Assembly (NCBI GenBank): GCA_021296255.1
Contig: JAGWAU010000027.1
Span: 1 to 37,682, forward strand
Length of the DNA: 37,682 nucleotides
Source of the DNA: Alphaproteobacteria bacterium
Lineage (GTDB): Bacteria > Pseudomonadota > Alphaproteobacteria > UBA2966
Reading direction: 5' to 3'
Notes under the pieces: generated by a model
What the model was told of the DNA's origin: nothing
The model's input: only the letters and a program-made list of their open reading frames with translations
Databases searched by the model: none
Part shown: positions 26,807 to 34,708 of the stretch, one piece after another
How the letters are laid out: every line of letters begins with the position of its first letter
How positions within the stretch are numbered: position 1 is the first letter of the stretch
Made by a program: the position numbers and the translations under genes

Positions 26807-28292
26807 ACGACTGATGACGAGATTGCAAACCTGGATTTGAGCGAGGTTGCGAGGCGGATTGCCGATGGTCGCCTCACCTCTAGCGAAGTGACGCGCGTGT
26901 GTCTCGATCGGATTAACACCCTCGGCCAGGCACATCGTTCTGTCGTCCGTTGCGACCCCGATGATGCTTTGTGCGCTGCCGAACGGGCCGACAGGGAACT
27001 GGCCGCCGGACATCTGCGCGAGCCAATACATGGTGTCCCGCTTGCACACAAGGACATGTTCTACCGCCAGGGACAGATCAGCGCTTGCGGCTCCCGCATT
27101 CTTGCGGATTACCGGCCCGATCACACTGCCCATGTCCTTGAGCGCCTGGACGCCGCTGGCGCACTCGATGTCGCACGGCTCAACATGACGGAATTCGCCA
27201 CCGGAGCGCCTGTGTTCGGCCACAACCCGATCACCGGCACGCCAAAAACCCTTGGAACACAGACCCTGGGACGGGCGGTTCATCGAGCGGCCCCGCATCT
27301 GCGGTGACAGCACGATCGGTTTTTTTGTGCGTTGGCCTTGGACACCGGGGAATCGATCCGCGTGCCAGCGTCGTGCTGCGGCGTGGTCGGAATCATGCCG
27401 GCGGGTGGGCCGCTACGGGGCCATGCCCCTATCGCATTCGTGGGACCATGTCGGCGCCGTGACGCGGACAGTGAATGACAGCGCGCTCATGCTCTACGTC
27501 ATCGCGGGGCACGACTCACGTGATCCCATGACGATCGACGATCCAGTGCCAGACTACTCCTCCGGCATCGAGGATGGCGCCGGCGGCCTCCGTATCGGGA
27601 CTTCCGAGGATTATCTGTTCGACCACGTCGATGAGGAAATCCGGCAACATCTGGATGCCAGCCTCACGGCGCTGCGTGAAGCCGGGGCCGATGTCGTGCC
27701 TGTGCAACTTCCGGACTCCATGAATCAGGCCTTGGAAATGCACCGAATCGTCTTTCAATACGAAGCGGCGCGGACTCACAAGGATTGGCTCACGCAAAGA
27801 CCGGATGCCTACACGGCATGGACCCGGGATCGATTGGCGCCCGGCCTCGATATACCGGTGGATCAATACGAAAATGCTTTGCAACAACGTGAGCGGCTGC
27901 TGGCGGAGTTCTCCGCGGCGGTGTTTGATCATGCCGACATGCTCCGTGCACCCGTCGTTCCCATACCTGTTCCAACAATCGAAGAATCCGATCCCGGAAC
28001 CCGCCAGGACTACCTGGAGCTCTCAGCACGCGTCAGCCACACAACGCGACCCATCAATGCATTTCACCTACCCGCATTGAGCTTGCCGGCTGGGCTGGAT
28101 CGCAACGGTGTACCGATTGGATTCCAGTTGATTGGCCGCCCGCACGACGAAAAAACTCTTTTCCGAGATGGAAGGGCTTACAAACGTGAGTTGACCTGGA
28201 GTACTTACGCCCCGCCCATTCGAGGTGTTCGCACGCGGTTCACTACCTACGCTCTGGTGATGGGTGTATTCTTGATTGAACGTGACTCTTGA
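26807..28292 (+). pseudogene. amidase (GatA/AtzF-like signature family), frameshifted
   Basis: The first frame (from about 26807) reads DDEIANLDLSEVARRIADG and HGVPLAHKDMFY, where Lys of the Ser-Ser-Lys triad sits, up to MTEFATGAP. The family core then appears in pieces from other frames: TGGSSSGPASAVTAR near 27270-27310, ALDTGESIRVPASCCGVVGIMP near 27335-27400, and again from RYGAMPLSHSWDHVG to the end (open to 28292). At least three frameshifts lie between 27245 and 27415. The expected start codon position reads ACG. The nucleophile region GGSIR reads GESIR. All point to an inactive gene that once hydrolysed an amide, possibly supplying or processing the Rieske substrate. Confidence 0.8.
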
Positions 28293-28318
28293 CCATAGCT
28301 CCACGGGAAGGACGCATC

Positions 28319-29527
28319 ATGGTTCGCACTGCCGCCCGATTGCTTGGTGAGGATGTGATCGAAGCCGTTCGTCGGCCGATTGAGAGCGCACGTGGGCTGC
28401 CGGCGCTAGCCTACACAAGCGAGGAATTCTTCGAACTTGAGCAACAGAAATATTTTGCGCGCACCTGGATGGGTGTCGCTTATACCTGCGATATCCCGGA
28501 TCCCGGCGATGCCATGCCGATTACTGTTGCGGGCCTGCCAATCATCTTGGTCCGTACACATGAGAACGAGATCAAGGCTTTCCACAACGTCTGCCGTCAC
28601 CGCGCGGCGATGGTGCTGACGGAACCCTGCAAAAAAGCGAAGCAGTTGCAGTGTCCCTACCCTGCTTGGGCGTGGGACCTCGATGGCAGGCTTCGCGCGG
28701 CACCTTATTTCGATGGCAGCAAGAGCGGCCTGGAGGAAGGATTCCTGGACCGCGAGTCTCTGGGTCTTGTCTCAGCCAACTGTGCTGTGTGGCACCACTG
28801 GATCTTCGTAAACCTGGCCGGCAATGCACCGCCCATCGAACAGCATATGCAACCGCTGACCGAGCTCATGAACGGCGCAGATCTCGGAGCTACGCGCGTG
28901 GCGGAACGGGTCGATTGGGAATTCCAGGCCAACTGGAAGATGTCGAACGACAACTGGGAAAACTACCACCACATGTGGGCCCACTATCCCATTTACACCA
29001 AAGTGACCGACGATCTGGACTTGAAGACCCGCAAGCCGTGGTCTGTGTCGCTGCAGAATGGCGCGGTGATGAGCCTCAAACGGGATTCCAAGAAGGCACC
29101 GCCTTACCCCAAGCGAGAATCGAACCTGCCGATGATTCCATTCCCCGACGGTGCCGAACGGGTCACCGCGCCCAATCTCGTTCTGCCCAACGTCGAGATC
29201 ACCGTGGTCCGGGACAACATAGGATCGGTGATTATCGAACCCCTCGCGCCGGACCGTTCGGTCGCGCGCATGGCCTTTTTCTTCGTTGGTGATGGAGCAA
29301 CCGATCCCGCCTACGAAGAAGGCCGCAACTTGAATTTCGACCGCTGGCTCGGTGAATCGCGTTCACCCGCCGCGCGCGACGGCCTGCGCAATCAGGATAT
29401 GCGCATCTGGGAATCTCAACAAATCGCCCGGCGGTCCCCCGCCGCCGACGAAGTGGTGTTCTCGCCCGTCTGGGAAGAGAACGTCCACTACTTCCAGAAT
29501 CAGCTGCTCGACTATCTGACGGCGTAG
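28319..29527 (+). CDS. Rieske oxygenase paralogue lacking a cluster ligand (copy 3)
   Basis: The ATG at 28319, after a GAAGGA ribosome binding site, gives 402 residues, exactly the length of copy 2 and beginning MVRTAARLLGEDVIEAVRRP in the same way. The catalytic-iron motif NDNWENYHHMWAH is kept, as are C92, H94 and C112. But the last Rieske ligand, H115 in copy 2, is Pro here: CPYPAWAW, codon CCT at 28661-28663 in place of CAC/CAT. A [2Fe-2S] Rieske cluster should not form normally. The frame is otherwise fully open, so the change may be recent, or the protein may have a different role. It follows the broken amidase by 26 bases. Confidence 0.85.
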   Translation: MVRTAARLLGEDVIEAVRRPIESARGLPALAYTSEEFFELEQQKYFARTWMGVAYTCDIPDPGDAMPITVAGLPIILVRTHENEIKAFHNVCRHRAAMVLTEPCKKAKQLQCPYPAWAWDLDGRLRAAPYFDGSKSGLEEGFLDRESLGLVSANCAVWHHWIFVNLAGNAPPIEQHMQPLTELMNGADLGATRVAERVDWEFQANWKMSNDNWENYHHMWAHYPIYTKVTDDLDLKTRKPWSVSLQNGAVMSLKRDSKKAPPYPKRESNLPMIPFPDGAERVTAPNLVLPNVEITVVRDNIGSVIIEPLAPDRSVARMAFFFVGDGATDPAYEEGRNLNFDRWLGESRSPAARDGLRNQDMRIWESQQIARRSPAADEVVFSPVWEENVHYFQNQLLDYLTA

Positions 29528-29548
29528 CAGCCGGTACTTGGAGACTTG

Positions 29549-29725
29549 TTGACCACAGAGACACACAGAAGCTGGTCCTGGATTCGACTTTAGTCTGGAG
29601 CCAAGCGTCACGCTTGTTCCGTTTTCTGGGCGCATAGCGCCCAAACAAATGGGAACGACGCCAAACGGACCAGTTGGCGATCAACCAACCGAAGTATCTC
29701 CGTGCCTCGGTGCCTCTGTGGTTGA
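29549..29725. repeat. MITE-like element with ACCACAGAG-type inverted ends
   Basis: TTGACCACAGAGACACACAG (29549-29568) at the left and, inverted, a right end containing GGTGCCTCTGTGGTTGA (29709-29725) are imperfect inverted repeats around about 130 bases of non-coding DNA. The ACCACAGAG(G/A)CAC core is a well-known intergenic repeat found widely in bacterial genomes. It sits between the convergent Rieske copy 3 and permease genes. Confidence 0.6.
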
Positions 29726-29749
29726 TATTCTGCGATAGGTTTCCGGCGG

Positions 29750-30673
29750 TTAACCGTTGCCCCCGCCACGGAGCAGGATATCGATGCCGACCAGGCGCTG
29801 GATGACGTAGAGAAGCAGACCGGAGCCGACGATCACGATCGTCGCCATCGCCGGGATGGTGGGATCGAACTCGCGATCGAGAGCAAAGAAGATCTCGACC
29901 GGCAGCGGATTGATGTTGGGACCGGTGAGGAACAACGAGATCGTCACATCTCCGAAGGACACCAAGAATGCATAGATACCGCCGGCGAGGACTCCCGGCA
30001 TGATAATCGGCAACGTCACCCGCTTGAATGTGCGCCAGCGGCTGGCGCCGAGACTCAGGGCAGCCTCCTCGAGCGAAACGTTGAAGCGCTGAAGGACGGC
30101 ACCAACCGACCCCACCACATAGGGCGTCGCCACGAACACATGTCCGATGACGAGTCCGGCAAACGTCGCCCGGAGCTGTAATCCGATCAACGCACCCACC
30201 TCGTAGTAGGCCTGCAGAAATGCCAGGCCGATGACAATGAAAGGTATTTGTAGCGGCGCCCGGAACAGCGTCCCGAGAATGATGCGCCCCGGAAAAGTGC
30301 CGCGTATGAGGGCAAGCGCTGCAGGCACGCCGAGAACGATACCGCAGGCCGCAGCGATAGAAGCCATGCTGAAGCTGATCCACAACGCCTGATAGAGCGA
30401 ACTCGAGATCCGTGTGTACCACTCGAAGGTGAAATTCTCGGGCGGGAAGTTGAGGAAGGCACTGTTACCGCGCAAATCGAGAGACGACCCGTCAAATGAC
30501 GACCCGGCCACGACGATGATGGGCGAAAATATGAAGGTGTAACCGAGAGTCATCCAGAAGATGGAGCCGAGCCGCCGCAGCAACTTGCCGATGTGCATAC
30601 GGCGAAGCCGCTCTGGCAACAAGGCATGCATGCCGGGCCGCAAACTCGCACCGATGAGCTGACGTCCCGTCAT
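29750..30673 (-). CDS. ABC transporter permease, PotC-like
   Basis: The 307-residue inner-membrane protein has about six helices, the first at about 38-58. The EAA loop EEAALSLGASRWRTFKRVTLPIIMPG (about 209-234), which contacts the ATPase, is typical of spermidine/putrescine-type importers. Its start overlaps the end of the second permease gene in ATGA, so they are co-translated. The likely partner is the PotD-like binding protein at 25.6-26.7 kb. The ATPase subunit is missing from the window. Confidence 0.9.
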   Translation of the reverse strand: MTGRQLIGASLRPGMHALLPERLRRMHIGKLLRRLGSIFWMTLGYTFIFSPIIVVAGSSFDGSSLDLRGNSAFLNFPPENFTFEWYTRISSSLYQALWISFSMASIAAACGIVLGVPAALALIRGTFPGRIILGTLFRAPLQIPFIVIGLAFLQAYYEVGALIGLQLRATFAGLVIGHVFVATPYVVGSVGAVLQRFNVSLEEAALSLGASRWRTFKRVTLPIIMPGVLAGGIYAFLVSFGDVTISLFLTGPNINPLPVEIFFALDREFDPTIPAMATIVIVGSGLLLYVIQRLVGIDILLRGGGNG

Positions 30674-31524
30674 GTGACCGCAAACCTCGCGGCCCGCATT
30701 CGCGTTACGGCAACGACAGACACGATATTGACCGCGAAGACGAACAGCATGAGCATCCCAGAGAGCGCCGCCGCCATGCCATACTCGGTGTAGAGCAGAA
30801 TGGTCCGCTGTATTACCACCGGCAGGGTCATTACTTTGCCGCCACCGAGCAATACCGCTGACACGAACGCGCCCATGGCAATGTTGAAGAGCAGCAGGGA
30901 TGCACTCACAACACCCGGCATGCTGAGCGGGATGACAACGCGCCAGAACACCCGCCAGCGGCTCGCGCCATGTATCTCGGCAGCCTCTTCCAGTGAGCGC
31001 GGTATGGATTGAATGACGCTGAACAGCATCATCACCATGAAGGCAATGCCAAGGTGCGTGAGCCCCATGATCACGCCCGATTTGGTGCCAATGACGAGAA
31101 TTTGCTCCTCGATGATCCCCGTCCAGCGCAGGAACCGGTTAACCGGACCGTCAGCGCCAAATATTATGATGATGCCCAACACCTTGATGACGATCGAAAC
31201 GAACGAAGACACGACCATCGCGGTCAGAAAAACGATGGACCATTTCGGCGTCATGCGGGCGACGATATAGGCAATCGGATAGGCGACGATTAGGGTGATA
31301 GCGACTACGGCGACAGCCAGAACGAAGTTCAATCTGAGCGCATTGAGGAAGAACGGCTCTGTGAAGGCGCGTATGTAGTTGAAGAGCTCCAGTTCGGTCC
31401 CGACCTGACCGATGCCCAGATCGCGAAAGAATCCCAACTGAAGGAATACGTACTGGGTGCCGAAAAGCAGCGTCATGCACACCAGGAATGGCGGCGCCAG
31501 CACAACGACCCAGTTGGCTTTCAT
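30670..31524 (-). CDS. ABC transporter permease, PotB-like
   Basis: The 284-residue protein starts MKANWVVVLAPPFLVCMTLL (helix 1) and has about six helices. The EAA loop is EEAAEIHGASRWRVFWRVVIPLSMPG (about residues 173-198). CCCGGGGAGGGTC lies upstream of the ATG as ribosome binding site. It pairs with the PotC-like permease through an ATGA overlap. A truncated relic of its 5' end exists at 25.4 kb. The region upstream ends in an IS6-family element 176 bases away, where an ATPase gene might once have been. Confidence 0.9.
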   Translation of the reverse strand: MKANWVVVLAPPFLVCMTLLFGTQYVFLQLGFFRDLGIGQVGTELELFNYIRAFTEPFFLNALRLNFVLAVAVVAITLIVAYPIAYIVARMTPKWSIVFLTAMVVSSFVSIVIKVLGIIIIFGADGPVNRFLRWTGIIEEQILVIGTKSGVIMGLTHLGIAFMVMMLFSVIQSIPRSLEEAAEIHGASRWRVFWRVVIPLSMPGVVSASLLLFNIAMGAFVSAVLLGGGKVMTLPVVIQRTILLYTEYGMAAALSGMLMLFVFAVNIVSVVAVTRMRAARFAVT

Positions 31525-31699
31525 GACCCTCCCCGGGCTATGTCAGCGGACGTGATCCGCTCTCTCAGCCCCGTCAGCAGGTTCAGTCCTGAAAATCGAT
31601 CGCCGTCGGAGCTATCGAATGGTAGGCCAGAGCAATTGGCCGTGACTAGGTCCTGTACCCATAAAGTAATTGTCAGGGAGAGCGAATCATGATTCAAGC

Positions 31700-32496
31700 G
31701 GCATTGTCACGTCAATCGAAGGCGGCGGCAAAGGATTACAATGACGCCCTTTCAGGCTGCCGCGCCCGCGCACTCCCACACATCGAAGACATCAGTCCGA
31801 AATCGTTTGAGCGTGGATCGGTTGAGTAAATGACGTTGGACGTAAAAGGCGTTGCAGACCGAAGAGCAGATATCAAGAAAGCGTTGGGCAGAGCCCGGTG
31901 ATTTGAACCGCTGCTGTTTGCGCTCTCGTCGTCTGACCGGCTGGTGCGAGTTCTCCGCACGATTGTTCGCGGACTTATTATCGATGTGCTCAGCCGTCAG
32001 GCCAAGGGTTCGAATCGCGACATGACAGGATCTGAGTTTATCGGTTGTGATGTGCTTTGACACCCACCCGTGCTTCTTCAACAATTTCCGCAACAACTTC
32101 AAAGCCGCCCTGGCGTTCCGTTTGGATTGCACGAGAAAATCCAAAACCTCGCCTTCATTGTCGACGGCCCGCTATAACCAATGACGACGCCCTCGAAGAA
32201 CAATCACCATCTCATCGAGATGCCAACAGTCACTGGGCGTTGGTCGCATGTGGCGCAGATTTCGAGCAATTGGCGCACCAAACTTCAGAAACCAACGGCG
32301 CACGGTTTCGCAGGAGATGTCCAATCCTCGTTCCGCCAATAAATCCTCTACGTCTCGAAAGCTCAAAGTGAAGCGCCCGTAGAGCCAAATTGCGTGGCGA
32401 ATGACGTCAGGCGGAAATCGATGGCGTGTGAATGAGATGGTTTCCATCCCGACATGCTACACCGAATGAAGCCCGAGCGTTTGACGTGACAATGCC
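31700..32496. mobile_element. IS6-family insertion sequence (797 bp)
   Basis: Perfect 16-bp inverted ends GGCATTGTCACGTCAA lie at 31700-31715 and, inverted, at 32481-32496. The only gene is the transposase on the minus strand. Length, end structure and transposase type fit the IS6/IS26 family. The eight bases flanking each side (ATTCAAGC and CGCCCGCG) are not a target duplication, so the two flanks were probably not neighbours before insertion: an IS-mediated deletion or rearrangement is likely. Confidence 0.88.
31752..32447 (-). pseudogene. IS6-family DDE transposase, interrupted by an amber codon
   Basis: In one frame the gene encodes about 230 residues, the normal length: METISFTRHRFPPDVIRHAI, HTH-like IARNLRH region, first Asp in CWHLDEM, second Asp in TTDKLRSCH and the Glu in NRAENSHQPVRRRE. 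At 32172-32174 the frame has TAG between HWL and RAVDNEGEVLDF; most relatives have Trp (TGG) there, so one base change is enough. No frameshift is present. The element should be immobile unless a transposase is supplied in trans. Confidence 0.85.
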
Positions 32497-32815
32497 CGCC
32501 CGCGAACACGACGCCCTTCGCCACGCTCACAGTCACAATCTTCATATTCCCGCCTCCCCGGGATTCACGGCGGTTGAATGAAAATCCTGCCGTAGCACAG
32601 ACCCCTGCCATAACGACTCATTCCGTCGGCCGAACGGTTCTTCCGGCGTCCCCAAACTCCCAACCGGCGCCGCATGTTTGACTGTAACGTCAAAGCGGTG
32701 GATACCACCGGCGAGTCTCTTCACGGCGGCATGCCGAACATCTGCCTTGCCCGCGAGGTCCCCCTACGAAACGAGCGATGCCGTACCCATTGCCAGAACA
32801 CGGAATCGGTTGTGC
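32497..32815. other. interval with a 5' gene stub cut by the IS
   Basis: On the minus strand an ATG at 32545, after a strong GGAGGCGGGAAT ribosome binding site, opens MKIVTVSVAKGVVFAGG and is then cut by the IS end. Upstream, in another frame, an open run (32542-32724) overlaps it in ATGA. Both have no family I recognise; the stub only vaguely resembles MOSC-domain starts. On the plus strand I see nothing before the LOG gene. Confidence 0.4.
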
Positions 32816-33400
32816 ATGACCAAACTGAACTCACTTTGTGTCTTCTGCGGCGCCCGGACGGGCACCGACCCCATGCACCGGGCAGCCGCCCAACGTCTGG
32901 GGACGTTGCTTGGCGAGAGGCGGATCAAGCTCATCTTCGGCGCGGGAAGCATAGGTCTCATGGGTGTGGTGGCCGACGCGGCACTCGCGGCCGGAGGCGA
33001 CGCCGTCGGCGTGATCCCGCACCATCTCAACCGGGTGGAATTGGCGCACGACCACCTCACCGAGATTCACGTGGTCAATTCCATGCACGAGCGCAAGCAC
33101 CGGATGTTCGAACTGGCGGACGCGTTCGCGATCCTTCCGGGCGGTTTGGGAACCCTCGACGAGACCATAGAAATCATCACGTGGCGCCAACTTCGGCTTC
33201 ATCACATGCCCGTGATACTGATCGATCACAACGGATACTGGCGGCCCTTCATCGACCTCGTCAGTCATGTCGTGGATCACGGTTTTGCCGATCCGTCGGC
33301 ATCCGATCTGTTCGCGGTCGTCAACAGCGTGGATGACGTCATTCCCGCGATTGAAGCGCTCCTTCCGGTCGGGAAACCTGCGAAGCCTGAGTCTCCGTAG
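32816..33400 (+). CDS. LOG-family protein (TIGR00730 type)
   Basis: The 194-residue protein from ATG 32816 starts MTKLNSLCVFCGARTG and carries FGAGSIGLMGVVADAALAAGG and the diagnostic PGGLGTLDE motif of LOG proteins, which release the base from nucleoside 5'-monophosphates (cytokinin riboside phosphates in plants). An open extension upstream to 32678 shows no similarity. It is 84 bases before icd on the same strand. The physiological role in bacteria is usually unclear. Confidence 0.88.
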   Translation: MTKLNSLCVFCGARTGTDPMHRAAAQRLGTLLGERRIKLIFGAGSIGLMGVVADAALAAGGDAVGVIPHHLNRVELAHDHLTEIHVVNSMHERKHRMFELADAFAILPGGLGTLDETIEIITWRQLRLHHMPVILIDHNGYWRPFIDLVSHVVDHGFADPSASDLFAVVNSVDDVIPAIEALLPVGKPAKPESP

Positions 33401-33484
33401 GCCGTAGCTTTGATCCCCCGGAGTCGGGTGATATCTTCCGGCGGCCGATTCGGGGCCAGGGGAATCTGGGGACGGGAGCGCGGT

Positions 33485-34702
33485 ATGGCGAGAATTCCGG
33501 TGCAACATCCGGTGGTCGAGCTCGACGGTGACGAGATGACGCGCATCATTTGGGCGTTCATCAAGGACAAGCTGGTCCTGCCATATCTCGATCTGGATCT
33601 CATCTACTTCGACCTCGGCATCGAGAGCAGGGATTCCACGGACGATCAGATCACCATCGACGCCGCGAACGCCATCAAGAAAGTCGGAGTCGGAGTCAAA
33701 TGCGCCACCATCACGCCGGACGAAAGCGGGGTGGAGGAATTCGGTCTCAAGAGCATGTGGCGCTCTCCCAACGGCACCATTCGGAACATCTTGGGCGGAA
33801 CGGTCTTTCGCGAGCCGATCATCTGCAAGAATGTCCCCCGTCTCGTTCCCGGCTGGACCGATCCCATCGTTATCGGCAGGCATGCGTTCGGCGACCAGTA
33901 CCGGGCCACCGATTTCGTGGTGCCTGGACCCGGTAAGCTCACCCTGAAGTACGAGCCCGAAGACGGCGGCAAGGCGACCGAGTACGAAATTTACAAGTTC
34001 CCTGGCAGGGGCGTGGCCCTCGGCATGTACAACCTGGATGAGTCCATTCGCGGGTTTGCCCGCGCCTGCTTCAACTACGGCTTGGCCCGCAAATGGCCGG
34101 TGTACCTCTCGACCAAGAACACGATCCTCAAGGCCTACGATGGCCGTTTCAAGGATCTGTTCCAGGAGGTCTTCGAGAACGAATTCAAGGACCGATTCGA
34201 CGACGACGGCATCATGTACGAGCATCGGCTGATCGACGACATGGTCGCCGCCGCCCTGAAGTGGAGCGGAAAATTCGTGTGGGCCTGCAAGAATTACGAT
34301 GGCGACGTGCAATCCGACACGGTGGCGCAGGGCTTCGGCTCGCTCGGCCTCATGACATCCGTGCTGATGACACCCGACGGCAAAACCGTGGAGGCCGAGG
34401 CAGCGCACGGAACGGTCACCCGCCACTACCGCCAGCATCAACAAGGCAAGGAGACGTCCACGAATCCCATCGCGTCGATCTTTGCCTGGACCGGCGGCCT
34501 GAAGCATCGAGCCCATCTCGACGACAACCGGGAACTCAAGACCTTCTGCGAGACGCTCGAGCGTGTTTGCATCGACACCGTGGAAGGCGGCTTCATGACG
34601 AAGGACTTGGCCATGCTGATCGGACCCGATCAGTCCTGGCTGACGACCAACCAGTTCCTCGACCAACTGGACGAGGGCTTGCGGGCGCAGATGGACGCCT
34701 AG
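33485..34702 (+). CDS. icd: NADP-dependent isocitrate dehydrogenase
   Basis: The 405-residue enzyme of the dimeric, eukaryote-like class oxidises isocitrate to 2-oxoglutarate in the TCA cycle and gives NADPH. It starts [20 protein letters not shown] (start chosen at 33485; the longer open frame to 33410 lacks similarity). Substrate and metal residues are seen in [42 protein letters not shown] and the NADP-binding [10 protein letters not shown]. It is convergent with alaS, with only six bases between the stops. An icd / alaS pairing is common in alphaproteobacteria. Confidence 0.95.
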   Translation: MARIPVQHPVVELDGDEMTRIIWAFIKDKLVLPYLDLDLIYFDLGIESRDSTDDQITIDAANAIKKVGVGVKCATITPDESGVEEFGLKSMWRSPNGTIRNILGGTVFREPIICKNVPRLVPGWTDPIVIGRHAFGDQYRATDFVVPGPGKLTLKYEPEDGGKATEYEIYKFPGRGVALGMYNLDESIRGFARACFNYGLARKWPVYLSTKNTILKAYDGRFKDLFQEVFENEFKDRFDDDGIMYEHRLIDDMVAAALKWSGKFVWACKNYDGDVQSDTVAQGFGSLGLMTSVLMTPDGKTVEAEAAHGTVTRHYRQHQQGKETSTNPIASIFAWTGGLKHRAHLDDNRELKTFCETLERVCIDTVEGGFMTKDLAMLIGPDQSWLTTNQFLDQLDEGLRAQMDA

Positions 34703-34708
34703 ACGGAG

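Noticed and set aside
32831..34666. 611-codon open frame on the minus strand
   Set aside because: It is antisense to the LOG and icd genes, has no recognisable domain, and its composition is that of a codon-phase shadow in GC-rich DNA.
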